In this document: positions 1 through 7,291 of the stretch, piece by piece
Numbering within the stretch: the first letter of the stretch is position 1
How the letters are laid out: each line of letters begins with the position of its first letter
Source of the DNA: Comamonas testosteroni
GTDB taxonomy: Bacteria; Pseudomonadota; Gammaproteobacteria; Burkholderiales; Burkholderiaceae_C
Assembly (NCBI RefSeq): GCF_003569915.1
Contig: NZ_KZ984445.1
Span: 62,001 to 126,000 of the forward strand
Direction: 5' to 3'
Length of the DNA stretch: 64,000 bases
The notes under the pieces: generated by a model
Databases searched by the model: none
Seen by the model: only the letters and a program-made list of their open reading frames with translations
What the model was told of the DNA's origin: nothing
Position numbers and translations under genes: made by a program

Positions 1-600
1 CCCTTCGACGTTCAGCCGCTTCTTGAGCTGCACCCGGGGCACCAGCACGGCAATGGGCACATCCGCGCCGCGTTTGAGCCGCAAGGACTTTCCACTGAGG
101 CCCTCGGCCCTGAGTGAATTCCTGTAGCGGCGCTTGAATCCCGACAGTGGCCGGTCGTGTTCCTTGATGTTCTCGGCCATCAGCACGATGTTCCCCTTGG
201 CGTTCTTGATGAAATAGGCATTGCCACCGCGCATCAGGTCGGCGATCTGCGCCTTGAAGCGTTTGCGGCCCACGCGCCCGTGCAGCGGGATCAGCATCCG
301 GCCACCAATGACGCCACCACGCTTGTGGATGCCCGACCACGGGATGCGCGAGCCGACGTAGAGCGCGGGCAGCCGGTTCTTGTCCTTGTCCAGCACCTTG
401 GCGGTGAAGCCCTTAACGAAGGACTTCTTGACCACCGCCATCTGACCCGCAACGTGGCTGCGTACGTCCTGCTTGAGTTCGGCGGCCTCACTGGCGATGC
501 CGTGCGCAACCGCCTTCTGCACCTTCTCGCGGAAGTCGCCGCCCCAGCGGCGCAACTGCGCCTGTGCGGCCTTGCTATCGATGCGAACGGAGATGCGCAT
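1..600 (-). CDS. Phage minor tail/neck protein, DUF6441-like (partial)
   Basis: An open reading frame begins with ATG at 600 on the minus strand and runs off the left edge, giving 200 visible residues without a stop. The N-terminus reads MRISVRIDSKAAQAQLRRWG. It is followed by helices rich in Lys and Glu and a basic C-terminal half (GRVGRKRFKAQ), which resembles the small basic neck/minor tail proteins encoded between the tail chaperones and tape measure of lambda-like phages. The start overlaps the end of the upstream T-frame by about 25 bases, so the two are probably translationally coupled. The DUF6441 assignment is from memory of the N-terminal pattern and is moderately secure. The length is unknown because the gene is cut. 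Confidence 0.65.
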   Translation of the reverse strand, partial: MRISVRIDSKAAQAQLRRWGGDFREKVQKAVAHGIASEAAELKQDVRSHVAGQMAVVKKSFVKGFTAKVLDKDKNRLPALYVGSRIPWSGIHKRGGVIGGRMLIPLHGRVGRKRFKAQIADLMRGGNAYFIKNAKGNIVLMAENIKEHDRPLSGFKRRYRNSLRAEGLSGKSLRLKRGADVPIAVLVPRVQLKKRLNVEG

Positions 601-882
601 GGTCTTGGAGCCTATCGAGTGTCTGGTCAAGGTGACGCGGATCGCCGCGTGCGCCGATGGCGATCAGCGAGAGCAGCCGCGCATCGCGCGCCGCGTCCTC
701 ACGCACGGTGGCGGCGGCGAAGCCGCGCACCTGCGCCAGGGTGTAGTCGAGGATGTCCGGCAGTCGGTGGCCGTGGGCAATCAGGTGCTGGACGGTGTCA
801 AACCAGCCGTCGCCGTGCTCGCCTGCTCGAACAGGCCGCCCATTTGCTCGTTCAGACGCGGCATCACGGTCCGGGTAAAAAA
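575..882 (-). CDS. Tail assembly chaperone T-frame (probable -1 frameshift extension)
   Basis: This frame lies -1 relative to the preceding tail chaperone gene and continues to a stop at 575. Its meaningful part begins around DGWFDTVQHLIAHGHRL and ends DHAHLRSHR, which resembles the T domain of phage tail chaperones. No ATG or GTG start is seen near the beginning of that part, so a lambda G/GT-type -1 frameshift is the likely way it is made. A T-TTT-TTT heptamer in the correct phase lies at 877-883; slipping there would give a fusion of about 201 residues. The heptamer is 31 codons before the stop of the upstream gene, earlier than usual, so the exact slip site is uncertain. Confidence 0.5.
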
Positions 883-1179
883 ATCGGCATTGACCTCGAT
901 CACCTTGGCAGCCACGAGGATCGCTTCGTCGGCATCGAGTGCATCGACCCACGCGCGCGGTTTGCCGATGGCAATCGATACCGCTGTCAGCAAGTCGTCG
1001 CCGTGTTCGCCGAACAATGCCAGCCAGTCAATGCCATTGCCACCGAGCTGCTGCATCACCGGGGTGATGGCCCGCAGAAAGGCGGGCATCTGACCGATCT
1101 TCAGCGGCTTGATGGCAACGACGTCGCCCGCCAGGGAGATCTCGACGGCTTGCGGAACGAGTTTGTCCAGATCGCTCAT
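781..1179 (-). CDS. Phage tail assembly chaperone, G-type
   Basis: A 132-residue acidic protein beginning MSDLDKLVPQAVEISLAGD. It has the features of tail assembly chaperones from lambda-like prophages: a beta-rich start ('VVAIKPLKIGQMPAF'), a central helical part (PRAWVDALDADEAILVAA) and a tail ending TPSST. Its role would be to coat the tape measure protein during tail assembly. The ATG at 1179 is preferred over a GTG at 1191 because a GAGG ribosome site lies 6 bases upstream. It starts 8 bases after the major tail protein gene and is followed by a T-like reading frame in the -1 phase. Confidence 0.75.
   Translation of the reverse strand: MSDLDKLVPQAVEISLAGDVVAIKPLKIGQMPAFLRAITPVMQQLGGNGIDWLALFGEHGDDLLTAVSIAIGKPRAWVDALDADEAILVAAKVIEVNADFFTRTVMPRLNEQMGGLFEQASTATAGLTPSST
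877..883 (-). promoter_or_regulatory. Candidate -1 ribosomal frameshift heptamer (T TTT TTT)
   Basis: Seven T residues on the minus strand are phased so that the last T of a GAT codon is followed by two TTT codons. A -1 slip continues with a TAC codon into the T-like frame ending at 575. This is the standard X XXY YYZ arrangement seen in lambda-type G/GT tail chaperones, but no downstream stimulatory structure was worked out. Confidence 0.4.
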
Positions 1180-1187
1180 GGCAGCCC

Positions 1188-1940
1188 TCACAGTTGGACG
1201 ATGCGGCCGAACTGGCCCAGCACCGCGTCATAGGGCTTGGTGGTGTCCACCAGGAGCGAGCCTTCCAGTTCGAACTTGTTGTACTCGTCCGAGATGAAAG
1301 AGATCTCCTTGAGCGGATCGAAAGCGACGCGGTACAGCTCGACCAGTACCTTGGCGTTGCCCTGCGCGGTATTGATACCTTCCAGGCGCAAATACCGCTC
1401 CGGCACCGACTGCGTGAAGATGCCAATCTCAGTGGTCACGCCGTAGGTGTAAGCGGCCTTGAAAGGCGCGGTGAAGCCGGTGATCTCCAGAAACTGGAGG
1501 GCACCGAAGTCGGTGTCCACCGTGTAGTGGGTGCCTGCGATCAGTGTCGCGGGCGTACCTGCCGAATCGGTGACCACGACCGCCGACACCTTGGGGTGAG
1601 CGAAGAAGTAGCGGTCGCCAACCACCGGAGCCTCGCCACCGATGGTTTCAGCAGTCACCGAGCCGGTGCTGCCGGTGATGTGGTTGCCGTACAGCGCCAG
1701 GGCGAGGTTTTCCTTGGTGAACTCCTCGATGGTGAGGTTCACGGTGGCCGACTTCTGCTTGACCATCCGGTGGTCGAGCGAGCGCTGGCCGGTCTGGCTC
1801 TCGTAGTGCTCCAGCACGTCGGTCTTGAGCGAGAGCTTGAGTTCGGCGACGTTGCCGGGCGAGCGCACTTCGATGGGAAGGCCGTCGATATCGCGCTTGC
1901 CGAGGAAGACGCGGCCCTGAAAACTGGCGTAGGTGCTCAT
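1188..1940 (-). CDS. Phage major tail (tube) protein
   Basis: A 250-residue protein beginning MSTYASFQGRVFLGKRDIDG. Its beta-rich sequence, with LEHYESQTGQRSLDHRM early and YNKFELEGSLLVDTTKP near the C-terminus, matches the major tail tube proteins of lambda-like and Mu-like siphophage modules. These polymerise round the tape measure to form the tail tube. It sits between the tail completion genes and the tail chaperone, which is the canonical place. The stop lies 8 bases before the chaperone start. It overlaps the end of the upstream small gene by 4 bases, which suggests coupling. Confidence 0.8.
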   Translation of the reverse strand: MSTYASFQGRVFLGKRDIDGLPIEVRSPGNVAELKLSLKTDVLEHYESQTGQRSLDHRMVKQKSATVNLTIEEFTKENLALALYGNHITGSTGSVTAETIGGEAPVVGDRYFFAHPKVSAVVVTDSAGTPATLIAGTHYTVDTDFGALQFLEITGFTAPFKAAYTYGVTTEIGIFTQSVPERYLRLEGINTAQGNAKVLVELYRVAFDPLKEISFISDEYNKFELEGSLLVDTTKPYDAVLGQFGRIVQL

Positions 1941-2158
1941 GATTTGGATTCCTTACGTTGGGTGGTGATGGGTCGGATGGGCTCAATGGGTGTGCCGTCG
2001 CCTTGCAGCTGGAGCTCGGGTACGGGCTGTCGGTCGTGGCGGGCGATGCCGTTGGCGATGAGCCAGTCGGCGGTGCTGCCATCCACATCGAGCCGTTCGC
2101 CCGGCTGGAGTGGCTTGCCCGCGTGGGTGTGTGGGCGGATCAAAACGAGTGATGTCAT
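1937..2158 (-). CDS. Small phage protein, DUF7210-like
   Basis: A 73-residue protein beginning MTSLVLIRPHTHAGKPLQPG and containing DGSTADWLIANGIA. Short proteins with this 'H-x-G...G-x-x-L-x-V-D-x-x-x-A-x-W-L-x-x-x-x-v-A' pattern occur between the tail terminator and tail tube genes of many proteobacterial prophages and are annotated DUF7210; their role is unknown. The ATG at 2158 starts where recognisable sequence begins. Upstream codons in the same frame are arginine-rich shadow of the tail terminator gene. Confidence 0.65.
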   Translation of the reverse strand: MTSLVLIRPHTHAGKPLQPGERLDVDGSTADWLIANGIARHDRQPVPELQLQGDGTPIEPIRPITTQRKESKS

Positions 2159-2163
2159 GGGTG

Positions 2164-2610
2164 TCACCCCTTGGTTGAAAGGTCGGTTTCGAGCGTCCGG
2201 TAGGTGATGGCGTAGCGCGCGGGGATCGTGGCGGCCACTGCATCGGCGTCCTCGACGTCCCACTCGCATTCCTGCTCGCGCAGTCCTAAGGCAAGGCCGC
2301 CCAGATTCCGGTCGGCCAGCAGCGCGGCGTGGGCGGCGGTCAGCAGCCGGTCGGCTTCGGTTTCCGGAATGGCGGGAGGTACCGCGCGGGCCAGTGCGAC
2401 CAGGCGCACCGTGAGCTCGCGCGTGACGCGGTCGTTGGCGCGCTCGGTGATCGACTCGGACTCGGGAAACACCACCAGCGCCGGGCATTGCTCCCGGCTG
2501 ATGGCCACCGTGGGCGAGCGGTGCAGCGTGGCCCCGAGCGATTCCACCGGCGTGCGGACAGCCGCCATCACCGCGAGCAGGATCTGTTCGCGGATTGAGT
2601 TGCGGGACAC
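2164..2610 (-). CDS. Tail terminator / minor tail protein U-like
   Basis: A 148-residue protein beginning with GTG at 2610 (MSRNSIREQILLAVMAAVRT). The central part, SPTVAISREQCPALVVFPESESI, followed by RELTVRLVALARA, resembles the tail terminator (gpU-like) family that caps the tail tube before head joining. It lies directly between the head-tail joining protein and the tail tube, as expected. No strong ribosome binding site is seen in front of the GTG; coupling to the upstream gene, which ends 4 bases earlier, is probable. Confidence 0.65.
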   Translation of the reverse strand: MSRNSIREQILLAVMAAVRTPVESLGATLHRSPTVAISREQCPALVVFPESESITERANDRVTRELTVRLVALARAVPPAIPETEADRLLTAAHAALLADRNLGGLALGLREQECEWDVEDADAVAATIPARYAITYRTLETDLSTKG

Positions 2611-2614
2611 GGCA

Positions 2615-2920
2615 CTACACTCGGGTGAGCTGTGCGCGCATCTCCGAGCCGTCGCCCACGGCCCGGGTGCTACGCACCTGATAGATCACGCCATCGATCT
2701 CGACCGCCTCGCGCGGCCCCAGACCTTTGAGGACCGAAGCCGGGTAGGACATCTGGTAATCGGTGGACGAAGCCAGCCCGTCGAACACTGTGTCGTCCGG
2801 CGCAGTGAAGCCGACCGCGTGTGTCTGCGACGGCGAGCCATCGGCAGGCTGCCACCGGCAGTCACGCAGAAGACCAGCGCTCAAAGCAGCGGCATAAACC
2901 TGCTCGACGAGACCCATCAT
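2615..2920 (-). CDS. Head-tail joining protein
   Basis: A 101-residue protein beginning MMGLVEQVYAAALSAGLLRD and ending RSTRAVGDGSEMRAQLTRV. The C-terminal part, 'VDGV-IY-V-R......G.G..-A-L', is typical of lambda gpFII / Gifsy-2-type head-tail joining proteins, which form the interface for tail attachment on the filled capsid. The ATG at 2920 overlaps the TGA of the major capsid gene (ATGA), so translation is coupled. A longer upstream reading (MPSPWCAREAGGC) only shadows the capsid gene. Confidence 0.65.
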   Translation of the reverse strand: MMGLVEQVYAAALSAGLLRDCRWQPADGSPSQTHAVGFTAPDDTVFDGLASSTDYQMSYPASVLKGLGPREAVEIDGVIYQVRSTRAVGDGSEMRAQLTRV

Positions 2921-3930
2921 GCAGCCACCAGCTTCACGAGCACACCAGGGCGATGGCACATCGGCAGCGGGTTGGACTGCGTGTGCAGGTCGGTGCCCCG
3001 GTCAAACTTGCGCGGCTCCTGCTTGGCGTAAAGCGACAGGCCGAGCGTATTCACCGTCTCGTTGAAGTCGGCTGGTGCAAAGTAGGTGCCGAAGGTGTCG
3101 ATGGTGCCGGTCGGGAAGGCGTGGGCCTCGCCTGCCTCGATGAAGCGGCGCACGACAACGTTCTCGCCGATTCTCGCTACAGCTTTCCCTCGGTACTCCT
3201 CGAAGGTAATGCCGCCATAGGTGAAGCCCTTGCGCACATCGTTGATCAAGATGGCACCGTTTTGCCAATTGGTATAGGCCGTTTTTACCGTTGGGTGGGC
3301 AATCAGTGCCGCAAAGAATTCCTGCGAGCACAGCACATGAACACCAGTCGAAAATTCGCCGCTGAGACCTTCTTCGATCGCTGCTGCCGTAGCGATGCAG
3401 GCGCCTTTGACGTCACCTTTGTCGTTGGAAAACGGAAACTCGACAACGGTCTGATCGATCTCGAAGGCATCGAACAAATCCACCAGCTCCGACCCATCGG
3501 CGTCGAGGATCACACCCTTGAGCGCCCCAATACGCAGGTGCTCCAGCGTGATGGCGTGCTTGTTGCGCATGGTCTCCAAGTGCCGGGCGACGACGTTGGC
3601 GATGGATTCGGTTTCCGTTTCTGAACCGAAGGCACGCAGACCTTGCACTTCTTCCGGCAGCACCACGTCGTCGTGTGGGATGTGCGGTACCACGAAGGAG
3701 CGCAGCTTGCGCTTGCCGCGTACGCCAACCGTACCAGGCGAACCCGGTGGCAAGGTGGGCAACAGGTTGAGTACGCCGTTCATCTCCTCCACGATGATCT
3801 GGCGCTGACGCACGGGCTTGGGCGGCATCAGGTTCAGTTCTTCCAGTCGCCCATAGCGGTTGGGCAGGATGTTGATGGCGGCGGTGAGCGCTGCCATCGA
3901 GAACGCAGGATTGCTGAAGGGGTTGTTCAT
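2917..3930 (-). CDS. Major capsid protein, lambda gpE family
   Basis: A 337-residue protein beginning MNNPFSNPAFSMAALTAAIN. Features typical of the phage capsid E family (HK97 fold) are visible: NRYGRLEELNLMPPKPVRQR near the N-terminus, RSFVVPHIPHDDVVLPEEVQ, and the late FPTGTIDTFGTYFAPADFNE. It would form the icosahedral head shell. The start at 3930 follows an AAGGAG-like site and gives the usual family length of about 340 residues. It follows the decoration protein by 2 bases and overlaps the head-tail joining gene by 4. Confidence 0.9.
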   Translation of the reverse strand: MNNPFSNPAFSMAALTAAINILPNRYGRLEELNLMPPKPVRQRQIIVEEMNGVLNLLPTLPPGSPGTVGVRGKRKLRSFVVPHIPHDDVVLPEEVQGLRAFGSETETESIANVVARHLETMRNKHAITLEHLRIGALKGVILDADGSELVDLFDAFEIDQTVVEFPFSNDKGDVKGACIATAAAIEEGLSGEFSTGVHVLCSQEFFAALIAHPTVKTAYTNWQNGAILINDVRKGFTYGGITFEEYRGKAVARIGENVVVRRFIEAGEAHAFPTGTIDTFGTYFAPADFNETVNTLGLSLYAKQEPRKFDRGTDLHTQSNPLPMCHRPGVLVKLVAA

Positions 3931-3932
3931 GA

Positions 3933-4310
3933 TCAGGCTCCTTGACGGACGAGCACGCCCAGCGCCTTCAGTTGCGCAATGGCGGCGAGTTTTTCGGCGG
4001 TGGTGATGGCGTCGGGCCACGCGAGCGCGTGGTGGGCGACGATGGCGTGGCGCGCGACGACGAGGCCGTCGTCACGGTCGATCAACGCGGCATCGCAGGC
4101 CTGTAGCAGCACGCCAGCGGCGACCTGCGTGCCGTCTTCTGCGGACGGATCAAGTTGTTTGAACTTGGCCGTTGCGGTGACGATGCCGACCACCGTGCCC
4201 AGCTGCAGGTTCTGGCCCGAAGCGACCGTGACGCGGTCGCGCGAGTAAAGGTTTGGGGCTTCGTACTTGAGCAGGTCGCCCAGGTTCAGAGGTTCGGCTA
4301 GAGCGGGCAT
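3933..4310 (-). CDS. Head decoration protein, gpD-like
   Basis: A 125-residue protein beginning MPALAEPLNLGDLLKYEAPN, with LYSRDRVTVASGQNLQLGTVVG, matching the 'R-e-x-v-t-v-a-x-G-q-x-l-x-x-G-t-v-l-g' opening of the phage lambda gpD decoration family. Trimers of this protein stabilise the expanded capsid. It lies between the protease/scaffold gene and the capsid gene, as in lambda, and starts 1 base after the upstream stop. Confidence 0.8.
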   Translation of the reverse strand: MPALAEPLNLGDLLKYEAPNLYSRDRVTVASGQNLQLGTVVGIVTATAKFKQLDPSAEDGTQVAAGVLLQACDAALIDRDDGLVVARHAIVAHHALAWPDAITTAEKLAAIAQLKALGVLVRQGA

Positions 4311-4311
4311 C

Positions 4312-4647
4312 TCAGATCTCCTTATTGGTGGATTGCGCTGCGATCTGCTTGGCGGCGTCGATCAGCGGATTGCTGGCCACAGGGCGCGCGGCGTCGGGGG
4401 CGATGCGGCTGGTGATTTCGGGACTGGCTTCGGCCTGCGCCGCAAGCAGTTGGCTGCGCACCTTGGAGGGCGAGGACTGAGCTTCGAGGAAGCCCGCAAT
4501 CAGGTCGGTTCGCCCGGCCAGCGTGCAGGTCTGCGCGATCTCGACGGCGTCGGCCACGCTCAGCGTGGCGGCGGGCGGTTGAGCAGGGCTGCCAGCAGGA
4601 TCAGCAAGAGGCCGATCAAGAGCAGCGGGGTCGGTTCGATCATTCAT
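4312..4647 (-). CDS. Internal in-frame scaffold protein (Nu3-like)
   Basis: Inside the protease gene an ATG at 4647 is preceded by AGGAG with 6-base spacing, and would give a 111-residue product beginning MNDRTDPAALDRPLADPAG. Its position, just after the S49 domain, and its Ala/Gln-rich helical composition match the nested scaffold gene of lambda (C/Nu3). It would form the core on which the capsid assembles. The ribosome site and position are seen; separate expression is inference. Confidence 0.5.
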   Translation of the reverse strand: MNDRTDPAALDRPLADPAGSPAQPPAATLSVADAVEIAQTCTLAGRTDLIAGFLEAQSSPSKVRSQLLAAQAEASPEITSRIAPDAARPVASNPLIDAAKQIAAQSTNKEI

Positions 4648-5541
4648 CAATGACTCCTTGGGGTGGTTGCTGAGAAAGCCCGCCCGCGCGGCCACGGCCA
4701 CCGGAGTCGGGTTGGGGGAAAGCGATGCGAGCAGTTGCGCCAACGCGTCGTCGAAGGTGCCGACGGCATCGGCCAGGCCCATGGCGACGGCGGCCTGCCC
4801 AAAGAACAGTCCGGCTTCGGTGTCCCGCACGGCAGATGCCTCGATGCTCCGGTGACGGGCCACGGTCTCGACGAACAGGCCGTAGATGCGATTGACCTCG
4901 GCTTTCAGAAAGGCGTGGGCTTCGCTGGAGATCGGCTCGTGTGGGTTGAGGTCGTTCTTGCGGTCGCCCGCGAACACAGCGGTGTAGTGAACGCCGTCCT
5001 GGGCGTCTTTCTCGGACTGGTCGACGTGCATCGCGATGACGCCAATCGAGCCGACACCGCCGGTGCGCGAGACGAAAACCCGGCTGGCGGCGGACGCCAG
5101 CGCGTAGGCGGCTGAGAAGGCCATGTCATTGGCCACGGCCCAGACCGGCTTGATCTGACTGGCCGCGCGGATGCGGTCGGCCAGATCGAACACGCCACCC
5201 GACTCGCCACCCGGCGAATCGATGTCGAGCAGGATGGCCGACACCTCCGGATTGCCGATGGCGGCATCCAGTTGCGCGGCGAGCCCCGCGTAACTGGTCA
5301 GCCCCGACTCGGCCTCCAGCCCCACGGTGCGGCGCACCAGCGTGCCGTGGATGGGGATGACGGCCACACCGGGCGGCGACCCGGACATCGCACGTGTCGG
5401 CGGCGTGTAGCCAGGGCCAGCAGCCAGATCGGAAAGGCCGACCCGGGGGCCGAGCACGGCCAGGATCACGTCAAGTTTTGGGCGATGGATGGCCAGCGGC
5501 ACGCCAAAGAGGCGCGCCGCCAGATGCGGCAGCAAGGTCAT
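4312..5541 (-). CDS. S49 family head maturation protease with scaffold tail
   Basis: A 409-residue protein beginning MTLLPHLAARLFGVPLAIHR. Residues about 60-270 are an SppA/S49 protease domain: ILLDIDSPGGESGG near 103-116, the probable nucleophile Ser143 in DMAFSAAYALA, GGVGSIGV at 161-168 and a candidate base Lys195 in AGDRKNDLN. The Ser-Lys spacing of 52 matches bacterial SppA. The C-terminal 110 residues are low-complexity and Ala/Pro-rich, as in lambda gpC/Nu3, where the protease carries the scaffold in frame. ATG 5541 is chosen because AAGGA lies just upstream and the family begins here. It overlaps the portal gene end slightly less than the longer reading would. Confidence 0.85.
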   Translation of the reverse strand: MTLLPHLAARLFGVPLAIHRPKLDVILAVLGPRVGLSDLAAGPGYTPPTRAMSGSPPGVAVIPIHGTLVRRTVGLEAESGLTSYAGLAAQLDAAIGNPEVSAILLDIDSPGGESGGVFDLADRIRAASQIKPVWAVANDMAFSAAYALASAASRVFVSRTGGVGSIGVIAMHVDQSEKDAQDGVHYTAVFAGDRKNDLNPHEPISSEAHAFLKAEVNRIYGLFVETVARHRSIEASAVRDTEAGLFFGQAAVAMGLADAVGTFDDALAQLLASLSPNPTPVAVAARAGFLSNHPKESLMNDRTDPAALDRPLADPAGSPAQPPAATLSVADAVEIAQTCTLAGRTDLIAGFLEAQSSPSKVRSQLLAAQAEASPEITSRIAPDAARPVASNPLIDAAKQIAAQSTNKEI

Positions 5542-5551
5542 GGGAAGTCCT

Positions 5552-7063
5552 TCAGGCAGTCGAATTGGTGCCGGATGCGTCGGCGTCGGCGGTGTTACGG
5601 TTGGGTTCCGCACTGCCGCCGTCCTTCGACGTGTAGCGAGGATCGGAATCGAAAATCAGTCCAAGGTCGTCGGCGCGCTGGTTGTCGGCGGCGATCTCCC
5701 GGTCGACGTCTTCAGCGTCGTAGCCGAAGGCTGAGATGGCTTCCGAGCGAGACATCAAGCCTGCGCGGATCGCCAGCAGCATCGCCTTGAACTCCTTCTC
5801 CGGATCGACCCACTGCCAGCCCTGGGGAATCCACTTCACCGCGAGGTACTGACGACGACGGGCTGGCCCGCCACGGGCGAAGCCCGGTGCATTCAGGGCT
5901 CCGGCGAGCACCGCCTGCTTCATCCAGGCCGCCCACACCGGGCGGCAAAGTTGATGCACCAGCACACCGTGCTGCACCATCTCGCAGCGACGCCGGAACT
6001 CCAGCATCCCGGCGCGGATGGACGAGTAGTTCACGCCGGTCAGATCGCCGGTCAACTGCTCGTAGGTGATACCAATGGCGGCGGCAACCGCGCGGAACTG
6101 GGTGCGCAGGAATTCGGAGTACGAACCGCCAACGTCAGCCGGATCGGAGAACTTGATGTCCTCGCCCGGCTCCAGGATCTGCAGCGTGCCCGGCTCCAGT
6201 CCGGCAAGCGCAATCCCGTCGGCGTCCGCTGCACCTTCGCCCATCAGGTTGTCTTCCGGGTTGGCGCGCGTGACGAAGCCCGCGAACATCGCTGCGGTCT
6301 TCTTGCGCACCAGCTCGGCGTCGTCGTACTGGTCGAGCTCGTTGAGCTTGACCAGCGCCCGCGACAGCCACGGCTCGCCCCGGATCTGACCTGGGCGCAG
6401 CACGCGGAACAGGTGAATGATCTCCTTGGCATCAATGCGCACCGTGTCCATCCCGCCCTGGCCAGACATTGGGGCCAAACGCCCGTCCTCCGGGTGCGAG
6501 CGGTACAGGTGGTAGGCCACGCGCCGCCCAAGGTTGTCGAACTCGATGCCGGAGCGCACGACGTTGCCGGACGGCAGATCGGTGTTCAGGTTGATGGGCA
6601 GGTGCTCCGGCTCCAGGAGTTGAAGCTGCAGGGGCACCGACAGGCCATCCTCCGGGCGCCGTGGCCGCAGCCGGATCAGGCATTCACCCCCTTCGAGCAT
6701 CGCCCGACAGGCCAGCGCCTGTAAGCCGTAGAAGTCCGTCTGTCCGGCCGCGTCGGCTTCCTCAACCCAATCGCGCCACAGCGCCTGCACCTCGGCCTTG
6801 AACCGCTCGTCACCGGACAGACTTTGCGGCTTGATGCCAGTACCGACCGCATTGGCCACGAAGGCTTCGATCCCGGCCTGCGCCCACGCATTGCGGCGCA
6901 CGAGGTCACGGCTCTTGCCGCGCAGTTCGTTGCTGGTCGCCAGCATCGCGGCGACCGCGCCGGGGTTGCCGGGCATCCACGCCAGTGAACGACGGCCACG
7001 ACCGGCCGCCTCGTGAACGGGCGGCTGACCAAATAGGCTGCGAATTTTCGAGTACCAAGCCAT
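5552..7063 (-). CDS. Phage portal protein, lambda family
   Basis: A 503-residue protein beginning MAWYSKIRSLFGQPPVHEAA. Characteristic parts are SRDLVRRNAWAQAGIEAFVA near residues 52-71, GGECLIRLRPRRPEDGLSVP, QLQLLEPEHL, and the late EQLTGDLTGVNYSSIRAGML. These define the lambda gpB-type portal, the dodecameric ring at the capsid vertex through which DNA is packaged. The ATG overlaps the stop of the gpW-like gene by one base (TAATG). The C-terminus is a polar tail containing NTADADASGTNSTA. Confidence 0.92.
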   Translation of the reverse strand: MAWYSKIRSLFGQPPVHEAAGRGRRSLAWMPGNPGAVAAMLATSNELRGKSRDLVRRNAWAQAGIEAFVANAVGTGIKPQSLSGDERFKAEVQALWRDWVEEADAAGQTDFYGLQALACRAMLEGGECLIRLRPRRPEDGLSVPLQLQLLEPEHLPINLNTDLPSGNVVRSGIEFDNLGRRVAYHLYRSHPEDGRLAPMSGQGGMDTVRIDAKEIIHLFRVLRPGQIRGEPWLSRALVKLNELDQYDDAELVRKKTAAMFAGFVTRANPEDNLMGEGAADADGIALAGLEPGTLQILEPGEDIKFSDPADVGGSYSEFLRTQFRAVAAAIGITYEQLTGDLTGVNYSSIRAGMLEFRRRCEMVQHGVLVHQLCRPVWAAWMKQAVLAGALNAPGFARGGPARRRQYLAVKWIPQGWQWVDPEKEFKAMLLAIRAGLMSRSEAISAFGYDAEDVDREIAADNQRADDLGLIFDSDPRYTSKDGGSAEPNRNTADADASGTNSTA

Positions 7064-7269
7064 TAGAACCCCTTCGCAGTCGTGACGCGGATCTGGCGCT
7101 TCGGGCTGGCACCGGCGTTGCGCGCGATTTCTGCCTCGACCGTGCGGATTGCGGCCTGGAGCTCTTCGACGCTGCGGTACTCAACCGTCTTGTCGCCGAA
7201 GCTCACGCGCCGCTCGCCAGTGGCAAGAGCCCGTTTGAGCGCTTCGAGTTGGGTAGTGGTGTAAGTCAC
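7063..7269 (-). CDS. Head-tail connector protein, gpW-like
   Basis: A 68-residue protein beginning MTYTTTQLEALKRALATGER, with FGDKTVEYRSVEELQAAIRT. This is the short lambda gpW family pattern: a helix, then a beta-turn with 'V-x-y-x-S-x-x-e-l-x-x-x-i', then a helix and a basic tail. It would bind under the portal and complete DNA-filled heads. It sits between the large terminase subunit and the portal, in lambda order. Confidence 0.85.
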   Translation of the reverse strand: MTYTTTQLEALKRALATGERRVSFGDKTVEYRSVEELQAAIRTVEAEIARNAGASPKRQIRVTTAKGF

Positions 7270-7291
7270 GGTGTCCTCATCGGCTTATCAA

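Noticed and set aside
157..1233. Long plus-strand ORF of 358 codons over the tail genes
   Set aside because: It is antisense to the neck protein and tail chaperone genes, has no family features and is of the arginine/histidine-rich type that appears opposite GC-rich genes.
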